Numbered from the stretch's first letter, positions 33,766 through 42,654 are shown. The stretch is DNA of 64,000 nucleotides from Sulfitobacter alexandrii (GCF_001886735.1 NZ_CP018081.1:62001-126000), one strand, 5' to 3'. A program made the numbers and translations. Notes: generated by a model from the sequence alone, not told the origin.

Positions 33766-34932
33766 ATGACCTATCAGATGACATCCGAACAGCAGGGAAT
33801 CCGCGATGCGATCCTGCGGATCTGCGAAGAATTCGACGACGAATTCTGGCTGACACGCGATCGCGTAGGCGGTTTCCCGCGAGAGCTGCATCAAAAGCTG
33901 GCCCGCGATGGCTGGCTGGGGATTGCAATCCCCGAAGAGTACGGAGGTGCCGGTCTTGGCATCGTCGATGCCGCGATCATGATGCAGGCCATTGCGGAAT
34001 CCGGCGGCGGCAACAGCGCCGCATCGGCGATTCACATGAATATCTTCGGTCTGAACCCAGTCGTGAAATTCGGCACCGATGACCAGAAAAAGAAATACCT
34101 TCCGCCTTTGGTGGCAGGCGATGAACGTGCGTGTTTCGGGGTGACCGAGCCGACAACCGGTCTGGACACCACCAAACTGAAAACACGCGCCGTGCGACAG
34201 GGTGACCGATATGTGGTGCACGGCCAGAAGGTCTGGATTTCAACCGCCCAGGAGGCCGACAAGATCCTGTTGCTGGCGCGCACGACCCCGCTTGAGGACG
34301 TCAAGAAACCGACAGAAGGATTAAGCCTTTTTTACACCGATCTGGACCGATCTTTCGTCACCGTGCGCGAGATCGAAAAGATGGGCCGCAAATGTGTCGA
34401 CTCGAACGAACTGTTCATCGACGGGCTTCCGATCCCCGCCGGGGATCTGATCGGCGAAGAAGGCCAGGGCTTTCGTCAGATCCTGCACGGGCTGAACCCC
34501 GAACGGGTTCTAATTGCCGCTGAAGCAGTCGGAATCGGGCGGAATGCGCTTCGGCGCGCCGCGGATTACGCCAATGAGCGCGTCGTTTTTGGCAGACCAA
34601 TCGGTCAGAATCAGGGTGTACAGCACCCCCTGGCCGCCAGCTGGGCGGAACTGGAGGCGGCCAACCTGATGGCGATGCACGCCGGCGCGCTCTACGACGC
34701 GGGCAAGCCCTGCGGAAATGAAGCCAACGCAGGAAAATATCTGGCCGCCGAAGCGGCGGTGAAGGCGACACAGACCGCGCAGCTGACCTTCGGGGGGTTC
34801 GGATACGCCAAGGAATACCATGTCGAGCGTCTTGTTCGCGAGGCCATCCTGTTCCGCATCGCGCCGGTCACCCCGCAGCTGGTGCTTTCGTTTATCGCGG
34901 AACATGCCCTCGGCCTGCCAAAATCCTACTAG
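33766..34932 (+). CDS. Acyl-CoA dehydrogenase, GLPKSY-tailed type
   Basis: 388 aa. SEQQGIRDAILRICEEFDD, FGVTEPTTGLDTTKLKTRA, a GLNPERVLIAAEAVG helix with Glu available, and the C-terminal FRIAPVTPQLVLSFIAEHAL then GLPKSY. The EGT motif is absent; the equivalent segment is IAPVT. The 62438 protein (GMPKSY) is a clear paralogue. AGGAG precedes the ATG. Substrate probably the CoA ester produced by the CaiB protein encoded just upstream. Confidence 0.92.
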   Translation: MTYQMTSEQQGIRDAILRICEEFDDEFWLTRDRVGGFPRELHQKLARDGWLGIAIPEEYGGAGLGIVDAAIMMQAIAESGGGNSAASAIHMNIFGLNPVVKFGTDDQKKKYLPPLVAGDERACFGVTEPTTGLDTTKLKTRAVRQGDRYVVHGQKVWISTAQEADKILLLARTTPLEDVKKPTEGLSLFYTDLDRSFVTVREIEKMGRKCVDSNELFIDGLPIPAGDLIGEEGQGFRQILHGLNPERVLIAAEAVGIGRNALRRAADYANERVVFGRPIGQNQGVQHPLAASWAELEAANLMAMHAGALYDAGKPCGNEANAGKYLAAEAAVKATQTAQLTFGGFGYAKEYHVERLVREAILFRIAPVTPQLVLSFIAEHALGLPKSY

Positions 34933-34955
34933 TTACGAACATCAAAGGAAGTCCC

Positions 34956-37070
34956 ATGCGAATTCATGGAATGGATGCCATTTTCAACCCTCGCTCGGTA
35001 GCGGTGATTGGCGCCTCAAGCGATCCCAAGCGCATCGGCGGAAGGCCGGTGGATTTTCTCAAGCGGCACGGTTTCGACGGCCCGATCCTGCCTATCAACC
35101 CGAAATCGCCAGAGGTGCAGGGCCTGACGGCGTATCCGTCGATCTCGGAGGCACCCACGACACCGGACCTGGCCGTGATCGCGCTGCCCGCGCCGCTGGC
35201 CGTTCAGGCGGTCGAACAGTGCGCGGCCCAAGGTGTGCGGGGGGCGGTGATCTTCAGTTCGGGGTTCTCGGAGGTCGATGCCGACGGGGCCGCCCTTCAG
35301 GCGCGCATGGTCGACATCGCGCGCGAGGGCGGCATGCGGCTTGTGGGGCCGAACTGCCTTGGCATCGCGAATGTGCGCCACAACCTCTATGCGACATTCA
35401 CGCCCGGGGTCGAAAAACACCTGCCAAAACCCGGCGGCGTGTCGATCGTCAGTCAAAGCGGCGCGTTCGGCTCGTATTGCATGACGCTCGTTCGAATGCG
35501 CGGACTTGGGGTCAATATCTGGGCGACGACGGGCAATTCCTGCGATGTCGATTTTGCCGATGCCGTGGCCTATTGCGCGCAGGATGACGATACCCGCGTC
35601 ATCATGGGATATCTCGAAGGGGCAACCGATCGCGACAGGCTGGTCGAGGCACTTGAGCTGGCGCGGGCCCGGGGAAAGCCGGTGGTCATGATGAAGGTCG
35701 GGCGCAGCGCGGTCGGAGCAGAGGCCGCGCAGTCGCATACCGCCTCATTGGCTGGGGCAGACGCGGTTTATGACGCGGCGTTCCGGCAGTACGGCGTTTA
35801 CCGGGCGCAATCGGTCGATGAAATGTTCGATGTGACTTATGCCTGTGCCGAATCCGCGTCGATGATGCAGGGCGACCGGCTGGGCCTTGTGACAGTCTCG
35901 GGCGGGGTCGGGGTGCTGATGGCCGACGAAGCCGAAAAGCTGAAACTGGACGTGCCTGCGCTTCCCGATCATGCACAGAAAAAGCTGAAAGAGGTGCTGC
36001 CATTTGCCGGTGTCCGAAACCCGGTCGATGTGACGGCGCAGCTGGTCAACCAGATCGATCTTCTGGAAACCAACATGGATGTGTTGTTTGGTGACGGCGA
36101 GATCGATGGGGCCATCATCTTCATGTCGACGGTCGGACTTGTCGCCGACCTGAACGAAGCCATTCGGCGCGGACTGGAGCGCATTCGCGAGAAATATCCC
36201 GATCGGCCAATGCTGTTCTGTTCGCTGACAGAGCCAGAGGGGCGCGCCGCGTACGAAAAGTCGGGGTTCATCGTGTTCGAGGAACCGACCCGTGCAGTCC
36301 GGGCGATGGCCGCATTGCGCTATTTTGCCCGTTCCTTCGCGCGGGCAGGCGAAAAGGACCCGATACCCGAACTCTCCAACCTGTCGCCGTTGCCGGACGG
36401 AATTGTGAACGAGATCGAGGCCAAGGCCCTGCTTGCAGAGGCCGGAATCGGGATCGTGCGCGAAACCCTGGCCACCACCCCCGAAGCGGCAGCTCAGGCA
36501 GCGCAAGAAATGGGATTCCCGGTCGTGCTGAAGATTGCCTCGCCCGACATCTTGCACAAATCCGACATCGGGGGCGTCGCGCTTGATCTGCGTTCGGCCG
36601 AAGATGTCCGCTCTGCCGGGGCACGAATCTTGGAATTGGCGTCCGAGAAGATGCCCGGTGCGCGGATCGACGGGCTGGTCGTGGCGGAACAGGCAGCACC
36701 TGGACTGGAGGCTATACTCGGCGTGACCCAGGACCCGGCTTTCGGCCCGGTGGTCATGTTCGGTCTGGGCGGGGTGTTTGTCGAGGCCCTCGAAGACGTG
36801 TCTTTCCGCGTCGCACCATTCGGACCTGTCGAAGCGCGCCGTATGATTGACGAAATCCGCAGCCGCAAACTGCTGGACGCATTCCGGGGCGCGCCCGAAC
36901 GCGACATCGACGCCCTCGCCGGCGCCCTTGCCCGACTGTCTGCTTTTGCCGCCCATCACGGGGCCGCGCTTGAGACCATTGATGTCAATCCATTGATCGT
37001 CGGAGCAAGCGGGCAGGGAGCCGTCGCCGCTGACGGTGTGATCATACCCGCCAATCGAGGAGGCCACTGA
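34956..37070 (+). CDS. Fused NDP-forming acyl-CoA ligase (alpha-beta)
   Basis: 704 aa, acetate-CoA ligase (ADP-forming)-like. Order: CoA-binding domain (IFNPRSVAVIGASSDPKRIG), two ligase domains with the phospho-His in AAQSHTASLAG (H261), then ATP-grasp (EIEAKALLAEAGIGIV, FPVVLKIASPDILHKSDIGG, VMFGLGGVFVEALEDV, LETIDVNPLIVGA). ATG 34956 behind AAAGGAAG. Third gene of the CaiB-ACAD-ligase run; the real acid is unknown. Confidence 0.92.
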   Translation: MRIHGMDAIFNPRSVAVIGASSDPKRIGGRPVDFLKRHGFDGPILPINPKSPEVQGLTAYPSISEAPTTPDLAVIALPAPLAVQAVEQCAAQGVRGAVIFSSGFSEVDADGAALQARMVDIAREGGMRLVGPNCLGIANVRHNLYATFTPGVEKHLPKPGGVSIVSQSGAFGSYCMTLVRMRGLGVNIWATTGNSCDVDFADAVAYCAQDDDTRVIMGYLEGATDRDRLVEALELARARGKPVVMMKVGRSAVGAEAAQSHTASLAGADAVYDAAFRQYGVYRAQSVDEMFDVTYACAESASMMQGDRLGLVTVSGGVGVLMADEAEKLKLDVPALPDHAQKKLKEVLPFAGVRNPVDVTAQLVNQIDLLETNMDVLFGDGEIDGAIIFMSTVGLVADLNEAIRRGLERIREKYPDRPMLFCSLTEPEGRAAYEKSGFIVFEEPTRAVRAMAALRYFARSFARAGEKDPIPELSNLSPLPDGIVNEIEAKALLAEAGIGIVRETLATTPEAAAQAAQEMGFPVVLKIASPDILHKSDIGGVALDLRSAEDVRSAGARILELASEKMPGARIDGLVVAEQAAPGLEAILGVTQDPAFGPVVMFGLGGVFVEALEDVSFRVAPFGPVEARRMIDEIRSRKLLDAFRGAPERDIDALAGALARLSAFAAHHGAALETIDVNPLIVGASGQGAVAADGVIIPANRGGH

Positions 37071-37166
37071 CAACCGAACCCGAAATCTTTCCTGATCCCC
37101 AAGCCGCTTGCGGCGTGCCCCCGGCAGTTTTCTAACAGTTGACAGAATTTACAAGCGCGGCCATCC

Positions 37167-37199
37167 TTCCGTATGGAACGCTGTGCATATAACTGCACA
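37167..37199. promoter_or_regulatory. Two small palindromes upstream of the second iclR gene
   Basis: TTCC-GTAT-GGAA (37167-37178) and TGTGCA-TATAAC-TGCACA (37182-37199) lie 16-48 bp before the ATG at 37215. A TTGACA sits at 37139. Their place over the leader suits autoregulation by the IclR product; inferred only. Confidence 0.4.
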
Positions 37200-37214
37200 C
37201 GAAGGGAGGAGATC

Positions 37215-38018
37215 ATGGAAACCGCGCATCAGACTTCAGCAAGAACAGGCGGCGATCAAATTGTGAAATCGGTGGCGCGCACCTGTCAGACTTTGGTGTA
37301 TTTCGATGAAGTTCAGCGACCGCTTTCGGTCGTGGAAGTGTCCAAGGAACTGGGGTACCCGCAGTCAAGTACCTCGGCGCTGCTCAAAAGCTTGGTGAAG
37401 CTTGGATTTCTGACCCACGATGCCCGAAAGAAGAGTTATTTTCCCACCGAGCGCGTTCCGCTTTTAGGGTCGTGGATGAATCCAGATCTGTTCGGCGAAG
37501 GCACCATCCACCGGCTGCTCAAGGCAATTTCGGAACGCACACGGCATGTGGTGGTTCTGGCAACCAAGAATGGGGACGAAGCCGAGTACGTGCAAGTTGT
37601 CCGCCCGAAAGATTCGCCGATCCACCACATATCGCTCGGGACACGTCGTCCGCTGGGTAACTCAGGTGTCGGGCGCGTTCTGATGAGTCGTTTCAGTGAC
37701 GACGAAGTGCGCAGTCTGTTCCGCAGGATCAACGCCTATCGCGCGCCCGACAAACCGGCAGTGGATGTGAAAGCTTTCGTGGCCTCGTTGGCAGAAACCC
37801 GTGCCAAGGGCTATTACCTCTCAACCGATCAGGTGGTTCAAGGGAGCGGCTTGATTTCCATGCCGTTTCCTAACCATCTGAACTCGCGGCTTTTCGCTGT
37901 CGGGGTTGGCGCTCCAACTGATGTTATCTTGAGATCCGAAAAAGAGATCGTAGGGATCATGCACGAAGAAATCGTTCGAAATCTGAAGAAGATGGGTCAA
38001 CAGTCCCTGACCGCCTGA
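37215..38018 (+). CDS. IclR-family transcriptional regulator
   Basis: 267 aa from ATG 37215 (AAGGGAGGAGATC ahead); an upstream in-frame ATG at 37173 lacks a ribosome site. Winged helix (IVKSVARTCQTLVYFDEVQR, PLSVVEVSKELGYPQSSTSA, LLKSLVKLGFLTHD) and effector domain (RHVVVLATKNGDEAEYVQVV, PLGNSGVGRVLMSRF, GYYLSTDQVVQGSGLISMPF). Stands at the end of the CaiB-ACAD-ligase operon and upstream of the IS66 insertion; before the insertion it was the nearest regulator to the 41028 operon. Confidence 0.92.
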   Translation: METAHQTSARTGGDQIVKSVARTCQTLVYFDEVQRPLSVVEVSKELGYPQSSTSALLKSLVKLGFLTHDARKKSYFPTERVPLLGSWMNPDLFGEGTIHRLLKAISERTRHVVVLATKNGDEAEYVQVVRPKDSPIHHISLGTRRPLGNSGVGRVLMSRFSDDEVRSLFRRINAYRAPDKPAVDVKAFVASLAETRAKGYYLSTDQVVQGSGLISMPFPNHLNSRLFAVGVGAPTDVILRSEKEIVGIMHEEIVRNLKKMGQQSLTA

Positions 38019-38313
38019 CCGCCTGGATCAGCCAGCGCCGTAAAAAATGGCCCGGCTTGACGAAGACGGGACTTGGGGGGCGCGGACGAAACGCGCCACT
38101 TGCCAATGTCAGGGTCCGTTTTCAGGCGGCGGAAATAGCCTCTTCGCGTCAGGCTCAAGGTTGAGCCTGACCGGCGGGGCGTCGTTAGCACCGGCATCCC
38201 CGAAGGCCGGGCGGTGTAGGATGCGCTGCCCAGAGCAGTGCGACCACGGTTTCGGCCCGCCCCAAGAATACCGGCTTGAAGAGAGGCGCCGCGAAAGAGG
38301 CCGACCATCATCG
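38019..38313. other. 295-bp non-coding stretch, possible remnant of another mobile element
   Basis: No supported gene. It contains an 11-bp perfect inverted repeat (38148-38171) and a GC-rich block with an open minus-strand frame that would run on across the IS66 insertion once the element is removed, but that frame has no recognisable domain. I suspect leftover insertion-sequence DNA; low certainty. Confidence 0.3.
38148..38171. repeat. Perfect 11-bp inverted repeat
   Basis: GTCAGGCTCAA (38148-38158) and TTGAGCCTGAC (38161-38171) are exact inverted copies separated by GG. Too tight a loop for an ordinary RNA hairpin end; could be a protein site or an element end. 130 bp after the iclR stop. 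Confidence 0.5.
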
Positions 38314-38321
38314 TGTTGATC
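38314..38321. repeat. Left target-site duplication of the IS66 element (TGTTGATC)
   Basis: TGTTGATC directly before the element's left end; the same 8 bp follow the right end at 40801-40808. IS66 elements typically duplicate 8 bp. Confidence 0.92.
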
Positions 38322-38349
38322 GTAAGCGGCGTCTACGCCCCACCGGAGT

Positions 38350-39906
38350 TCAGCTCGACGGCTTGAAGTTCCAGGGTAGCAACTCGTCGATCCGGTTCGC
38401 GGGATGCCCTGCCGCGATCGCCTCGAGCGTCGCCTTGAGATAGACAAAGGGTACGATTTCGTTGATCTTTGCTGTGGCGATGAGCGAGGCGATGCGGCCC
38501 CAGGTCCGACCACCTTCGTCGTGGCCGGCGAAGAGTGCGTTCTTCCGCGTCAGGGCGATCGGCCTGATGAGATTCTCCACGGCATTGGAGTCGATCTCGA
38601 CGCGTCCGTCCTGCAGGAAGGTCTGTAGCCCGTCCCACTGCCGGTGGATATAGGCGAGTTTCTCTCCGAGGCGGGACTTGGCGGAGATCCGGCGGCGCTG
38701 GCTCTGCAACCATTCGCCGAACTGGGCCACCAGCGGCGCGGTGCGTGTCTGTCTCGCCGACAGGCGCTGTCCCGGTCCCATGCCGCGGATCTCGGTTTCG
38801 ATCCGGTAGAACTCGGCGATCCGGCGCAGCCCCTCGGCGGCGATCTCCGATCCATCACGGTCGAAGACTTCCTTCAGCTTCCGGCGGGCATGTGCCCAGC
38901 AGTGCGCAACCGTGATCGGCGCGCCGCCCTTGCGCGAGGGGCGCGTCAGCCGATCGTAGCCGGGATAGCCGTCCAGCTGCAGGATGCCGTCGAAGCCCTG
39001 CAGGATCTGCTCCGCGTTCACGCCGGCGCGGCTCGGGCGGTAAGTGAAGACCACGCCGGGCGGGTCATCGCCGCCCCAGCCCCGATCATCTCGGGCCAGC
39101 GCCCAGAGGAAGCCAGTCTTCGTCCTGCCTCGCCCGGGCTCCAGAACCGGCGCCGTCGTTTCGTCCATGAAGAGTTTGCCCGAGCCCTTCAGGTGCTCGG
39201 CGAGCCGGTCGACCACCGGGGCAAGGTGGAAGGCCGCGGTGCCGACCCAATCGGCGGGCGTGCTGCGCCGAAGGTCGATCCCGGAACGCGCGAGGATCTG
39301 GCTCTGGCGATAGAGAGGCAAATGGTCGGCGAACTTGGCGACGAGCACATACGCAATGGCGCCCTCGGTCGGCAGCCCGCCCTCGATCAGGAAGGCAGGG
39401 GCTGGCGCCTGGGTGACCCCTTCGGCGTAGGCACGGCAGGCATACTTGGGTCGAACCGTCACGATGACGCGGAGCTGGGCCGGCACGATGTCCAGCCGCT
39501 CGCTGCGGTCCTCGCCGATCCGGTGCATCGTGCCGCAGCCGCAGGGACACTCCAGGCTGGCCGGCTCGATCATCTGCTCGATCCGGGGGAGGCTCTCAGG
39601 CAGATTGCCCCGATTGCGGCGGGCGACCTTGGATCGCCGCGGACCGGACGAGGCCGTGGCGTCTTCATCCTGCTGGGCCTCTGCCTCGACGACGGCAGTT
39701 TCCAGATCTTCGAAGGCCAGCTGCCGCTCGTCCTCACTCAGTTTCTCGGACCTTTTGCCATGCACGACCTGGTTCAGTTCGGCGACGAGGTGCTCGAGGC
39801 GCTTGTTGGCTTCCCTGAGTGCATCACGCTCGCGCAGGACGGCCAGAACAGCGTCACGCTGGTCTTCCGGAATGGCCGACAGGTCGAGGGATAGGGCGCT
39901 GGACAT
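38350..39906 (-). CDS. tnpC: IS66 transposase TnpC
   Basis: 518 aa, the large IS66 transposase. N-terminal leucine-rich segment (LREANKRLEHLVAELNQVVH), a zinc-finger-like CPCGCGTMHRI near residue 120, a transposase core (KLFMDETTAPVLEPGRGRTK, LQLDGYPGYDRL, AHCWAHARRKLKEVFD) and the C-terminal VENLIRPIALTRKNALFAGH. Full length and undamaged. Confidence 0.95.
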   Translation of the reverse strand: MSSALSLDLSAIPEDQRDAVLAVLRERDALREANKRLEHLVAELNQVVHGKRSEKLSEDERQLAFEDLETAVVEAEAQQDEDATASSGPRRSKVARRNRGNLPESLPRIEQMIEPASLECPCGCGTMHRIGEDRSERLDIVPAQLRVIVTVRPKYACRAYAEGVTQAPAPAFLIEGGLPTEGAIAYVLVAKFADHLPLYRQSQILARSGIDLRRSTPADWVGTAAFHLAPVVDRLAEHLKGSGKLFMDETTAPVLEPGRGRTKTGFLWALARDDRGWGGDDPPGVVFTYRPSRAGVNAEQILQGFDGILQLDGYPGYDRLTRPSRKGGAPITVAHCWAHARRKLKEVFDRDGSEIAAEGLRRIAEFYRIETEIRGMGPGQRLSARQTRTAPLVAQFGEWLQSQRRRISAKSRLGEKLAYIHRQWDGLQTFLQDGRVEIDSNAVENLIRPIALTRKNALFAGHDEGGRTWGRIASLIATAKINEIVPFVYLKATLEAIAAGHPANRIDELLPWNFKPSS

Positions 39907-39960
39907 GGGGGGATCATACCCCGCTCCTGCGTTCGTCAGACCGGCTTTCCCCGCCCTGAG

Positions 39961-40314
39961 TCACTCTGCCACAGCGGGGGCGCGCGTCTCCAGAGACCGC
40001 ACCCGCCGCCAGTCCAGCCCGGCGAACAGCGCCTCGAACTGGGCGCGATTCAGGGTCATCGCACCATCCCGGATCGCGGGCCAGGTGAAGGTGCTCTCCT
40101 CCAGCCGTTTGTAGGCCATGACGAGACCGCTGCCGTCCCAGAACAGGATCTTCATCCGGTCTGCGCGCTTCGCCCGAAAGATAAAGACCGTCCCGGTGAA
40201 CGGATCTTCGGTCAAGGTCGACTGCACCAAGGCTGCCAGTCCATCATGCCCCTTGCGGAAGTCTACCGGCTTCGTCGCCACCAGGATGCGGACCCCTTGA
40301 GACGGCATCAGCAT
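39961..40314 (-). CDS. tnpB: IS66 accessory protein TnpB
   Basis: 117 aa, matches the IS66 Orf2 family: VDFRKGHDGLAALVQ, GTVFIFRAKRADRMKILFWD, GLVMAYKRLEE. Required with TnpA and TnpC for transposition in characterised IS66 elements. Overlaps the tnpA stop by 7 bp, the usual coupling. Confidence 0.95.
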   Translation of the reverse strand: MLMPSQGVRILVATKPVDFRKGHDGLAALVQSTLTEDPFTGTVFIFRAKRADRMKILFWDGSGLVMAYKRLEESTFTWPAIRDGAMTLNRAQFEALFAGLDWRRVRSLETRAPAVAE

Positions 40315-40715
40315 GCAGGCGCTTCCAGAGTGCGCACGATCGCGGCGATCTGACCTGCCGACGTGTCAGAAGACAGCTCGATCCGGGTTGTTCCCTTGAC
40401 GATCCGGATCACCTGCTGGGGCTTCGCGTCGGAAAGCTCGGGCGTCTCAGTCGGATCGCAAATGACCAGAGGCGCGAAGACCGGCTCTCCGAGTTCCGCC
40501 GGAGGAAGAACCAGCTGGCCCTGCTTTGCCAGACGCCGCCAAGCCGAGAGCTGGTTTGGGCGGATGTCATATCGCTCGGCAATCGCATTCACGGTCGCTC
40601 CCGGCTCCAAAGTCTCTGCCACAGCGCGAGCCTTCACGTCGTCCGGCCAGCGCCGATGACCTGACCCGTAGATCTCGACGCCCAGAGATCTGAGAAACGA
40701 ATTTGTCGCGCACAT
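40308..40715 (-). CDS. tnpA: IS66 accessory protein TnpA
   Basis: 135 aa from ATG 40715; a GTG at 40727 would add four residues. Helix-turn-helix of the IS66 Orf1/IS3-like type: RRWPDDVKARAVAETLEPGA, NAIAERYDIRPNQLSAWRRL. The C-terminal part (QQVIRIVKGTTRIELSSDTS) is typical of IS66 TnpA. GGGGAG precedes the start. Confidence 0.92.
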   Translation of the reverse strand: MCATNSFLRSLGVEIYGSGHRRWPDDVKARAVAETLEPGATVNAIAERYDIRPNQLSAWRRLAKQGQLVLPPAELGEPVFAPLVICDPTETPELSDAKPQQVIRIVKGTTRIELSSDTSAGQIAAIVRTLEAPAC

Positions 40716-40800
40716 TGCGAAACACACTCCCCATCATGAGATGGATATCACCTCGCAGTGCCGGAGCTCATCTACAACGTGGGGCGCAGCCGCCGCTTAC

Positions 40801-40808
40801 TGTTGATC
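40801..40808. repeat. Right target-site duplication of the IS66 element (TGTTGATC)
   Basis: Identical to 38314-38321 and immediately after the right terminal repeat. Confidence 0.92.
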
Positions 40809-40918
40809 GGCAGGCCACGGAATCCTTTCTTTCGGCCGTGAAAGCGCTGGAGATTCCCACCCACGATTGGCGTTCGATCTTCTCTGTTGCGTCGCCGCGG
40901 ATTCAGTTCGCGTATTCG

Positions 40919-40928
40919 CATATATGTG
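40919..40928. promoter_or_regulatory. CACATATGTG-like palindrome, site 4 (CATATATGTG)
   Basis: Nine of ten bases match the palindrome found at sites 1-3; centre about 105 bp upstream of the 41028 start, the same spacing as at the other operons. Lies between the IS66 right end and the TRAP operon. Confidence 0.4.
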
Positions 40929-41027
40929 TGATCTCGCGACAGTTGCGCTCCCGGCCACCCATAAACATTGACCGGTTCACCGCACCATGGTGCGCTGATC
41001 GACAACGCCACAGGGAGGAAGACTGCC

Positions 41028-42071
41028 ATGACAAGAAACACAAAACTCGATCGGTTTGCCGCAGGGGCGGCGCTGGTGATCGCGGTCGGAACGATGCCGC
41101 AAATTGCGGCGGCCGAAGTGACACTCAAGGTTGCAGATACCTTTCCGCCCGGCCACTACATCGTCGAGACCGGCACCACCTACTGGATGGACCGCGTAAC
41201 CGAGCTGACCGATGGCGAGGTCAAGTTTCAGTATTTCGGTGCCGGTCAGTTGGGTTCGCTGCGCGATATGTTCTCGATGGTGCAGACAGGCGTGGTGGAC
41301 ATCGGCTATGTTCCGCCGGCCTATAACGGGGGCACGATGCCGCTGGCGGGCGTGCACACGCTTCCTGGCCTTTTCTCGCAGAGCGTTGTCGGGACGCCCG
41401 CTTTTTTTGAAACGGTGACGTCGGATCCGATCCTGCAAAACGACTTCCTGGCCAACGGGATGCGCCCAGTCTGGGGTGTAATGACCTCGACCTACAACCT
41501 GTTCACCCGCGACCAGGATGTTAGCGGCATTGATGACATCAAAGGGCTGAAACTGAAAACCATTGCCGGGAACATGGCGGAGTCGGTCAAGGCCCTAGGG
41601 GGCGCGCCGGTTGATATTCCCAGCCCGGAAACCTATCAGGCCATCCGCACCGGCACCGTCGACGGCACGATCTTTCCCACCACCAGCATCTATTCCTACA
41701 AGCTGGACGAGGTAATCGATACCGCCGTTCTGGGTCTGGATGTTTTTGTGTATTGGGCGCCCTACGCGATCCGCGAGGAGGTCTGGCAGGATCTGTCGCC
41801 AGAGCATCAACAGGCCATTCAACAGGCGTCGCAGGAGGCGATGCAGCGAGTTGCCGAAGAAACCGACCGATCGGCCGCCGAGCTTGAGGACAAGATGCGG
41901 GACAGCGGTATCGAGGTCATCGTTCTGGATGAAGCGCAGCGCGAAAAGGTCAAATCGGCCACAGCGCCGGTGTTCGATGCCTGGGTCTCTGGTCTGCAAG
42001 AGCGCGGACTGCCTGCGGGCGAAGTGCTGGAGATGTTTCGTGCGAACATCGAAAAGCACCAGACGCAGTAA
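41028..42071 (+). CDS. dctP: TRAP transporter periplasmic substrate-binding protein (DctP family)
   Basis: 347 aa from ATG 41028 behind AGGGAGGAAGAC. Signal peptide 1-29 (RFAAGAALVIAV, IAAA before EVTLKVAD). DctP features: FPPGHYIVETGTTYWMDRV and GLKLKTIAGNMAESVKALGG, where the ligand Arg is replaced by Lys (KLKT), then PVDIPSPETYQAIRTGTVDG. The Lys suggests a ligand or mode unlike the usual C4-dicarboxylate group. Similar in style to the 57099 protein. First gene of a long plus operon. Confidence 0.9.
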   Translation: MTRNTKLDRFAAGAALVIAVGTMPQIAAAEVTLKVADTFPPGHYIVETGTTYWMDRVTELTDGEVKFQYFGAGQLGSLRDMFSMVQTGVVDIGYVPPAYNGGTMPLAGVHTLPGLFSQSVVGTPAFFETVTSDPILQNDFLANGMRPVWGVMTSTYNLFTRDQDVSGIDDIKGLKLKTIAGNMAESVKALGGAPVDIPSPETYQAIRTGTVDGTIFPTTSIYSYKLDEVIDTAVLGLDVFVYWAPYAIREEVWQDLSPEHQQAIQQASQEAMQRVAEETDRSAAELEDKMRDSGIEVIVLDEAQREKVKSATAPVFDAWVSGLQERGLPAGEVLEMFRANIEKHQTQ

Positions 42072-42082
42072 GGCGCGCAACC

Positions 42083-42652
42083 GTGTCCCGTCACGATCTT
42101 GATCCCCGAGAGGACGCCGTGCCGTCGCCGAGAGTTGGATTGCACGGTCCTCTGGGCCGAGCGATGGACCGGGTGGATACCGGGATGAACTGGCTGTCGC
42201 GCGCTGCGATGATGGTCATGCTGGTGCTGATCCTCATACAGGTCTTTACGCGCTATATCCTGAATGACCCGATCGAAGGGGTCATTGGCGCTACAGAGCT
42301 ATATCTGATGCCCATCATCGTGTTCGGAAGCCTGAGCTATCTGGAAATGTATGATGGCCACGTGCGAGTGGGGATAGTGTTTGATGCTCTGCCCGAAGGG
42401 CTGCGGGCCGGTTTCAATGTCGTCTTGCGATTGGCAGCGGCCGCGTTTTTTGCGCTGATCTGTTACGGTGCCTCGCGCGAGGCGCTTAAGGCGTGGGACT
42501 TCGGATATCGCACATCCGGCGACATCGACGCGCCTCTCGTCACCACGCTTGTGATTGCGCCGATTGGCTGCGTGCTGATCGTTCTGCGCCTTCTCGTAAA
42601 TGCGGCGGGTGACGTTCAGCACCTTCGCGGCGCTTCGGATCGGATTGGCTGA
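42083..42652 (+). CDS. dctQ: TRAP transporter small permease subunit (DctQ family)
   Basis: 189 aa, GTG start at 42083 with AAGG upstream; the first 30 residues are hydrophilic. Four membrane segments (about LSRAAMMVMLVLILIQVF, LYLMPIIVFGSLSYL, VVLRLAAAAFFALICYG, TLVIAPIGCVLIVLRLL) and the YDGHVRVGIVFDAL loop typical of DctQ. 2 bp before the large subunit. Confidence 0.88.
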   Translation: MSRHDLDPREDAVPSPRVGLHGPLGRAMDRVDTGMNWLSRAAMMVMLVLILIQVFTRYILNDPIEGVIGATELYLMPIIVFGSLSYLEMYDGHVRVGIVFDALPEGLRAGFNVVLRLAAAAFFALICYGASREALKAWDFGYRTSGDIDAPLVTTLVIAPIGCVLIVLRLLVNAAGDVQHLRGASDRIG

Positions 42653-42654
42653 GT

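Larger units (their letters stand above)
38322..40800 (-). mobile_element. Complete IS66-family insertion sequence (2,479 bp)
   Basis: Bounded by imperfect terminal inverted repeats: left GTAAGCGGCGTCTACGCCCC (38322), right (reverse strand from 40800) GTAAGCGGCGGCTGCGCCCC, differing at two positions. 8-bp duplications flank both ends. Carries the standard tnpA-tnpB-tnpC set on the minus strand, all intact, so it may still be active. It sits between iclR (37215) and the 41028 TRAP operon, about 118 bp upstream of the palindrome at 40919. Confidence 0.95.

Noticed and set aside
37139..37170. TTGACA at 37139 as a sigma-70 promoter of iclR
   Set aside because: No acceptable -10 box lies 16-18 bp downstream (CCATCC), so the promoter call is not supported.
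40772..41128. Minus-strand frame reading across the IS66 right end and the TRAP promoter
   Set aside because: It overlaps the signal peptide codons of the 41028 gene and half of it would be promoter DNA; no domain is seen.
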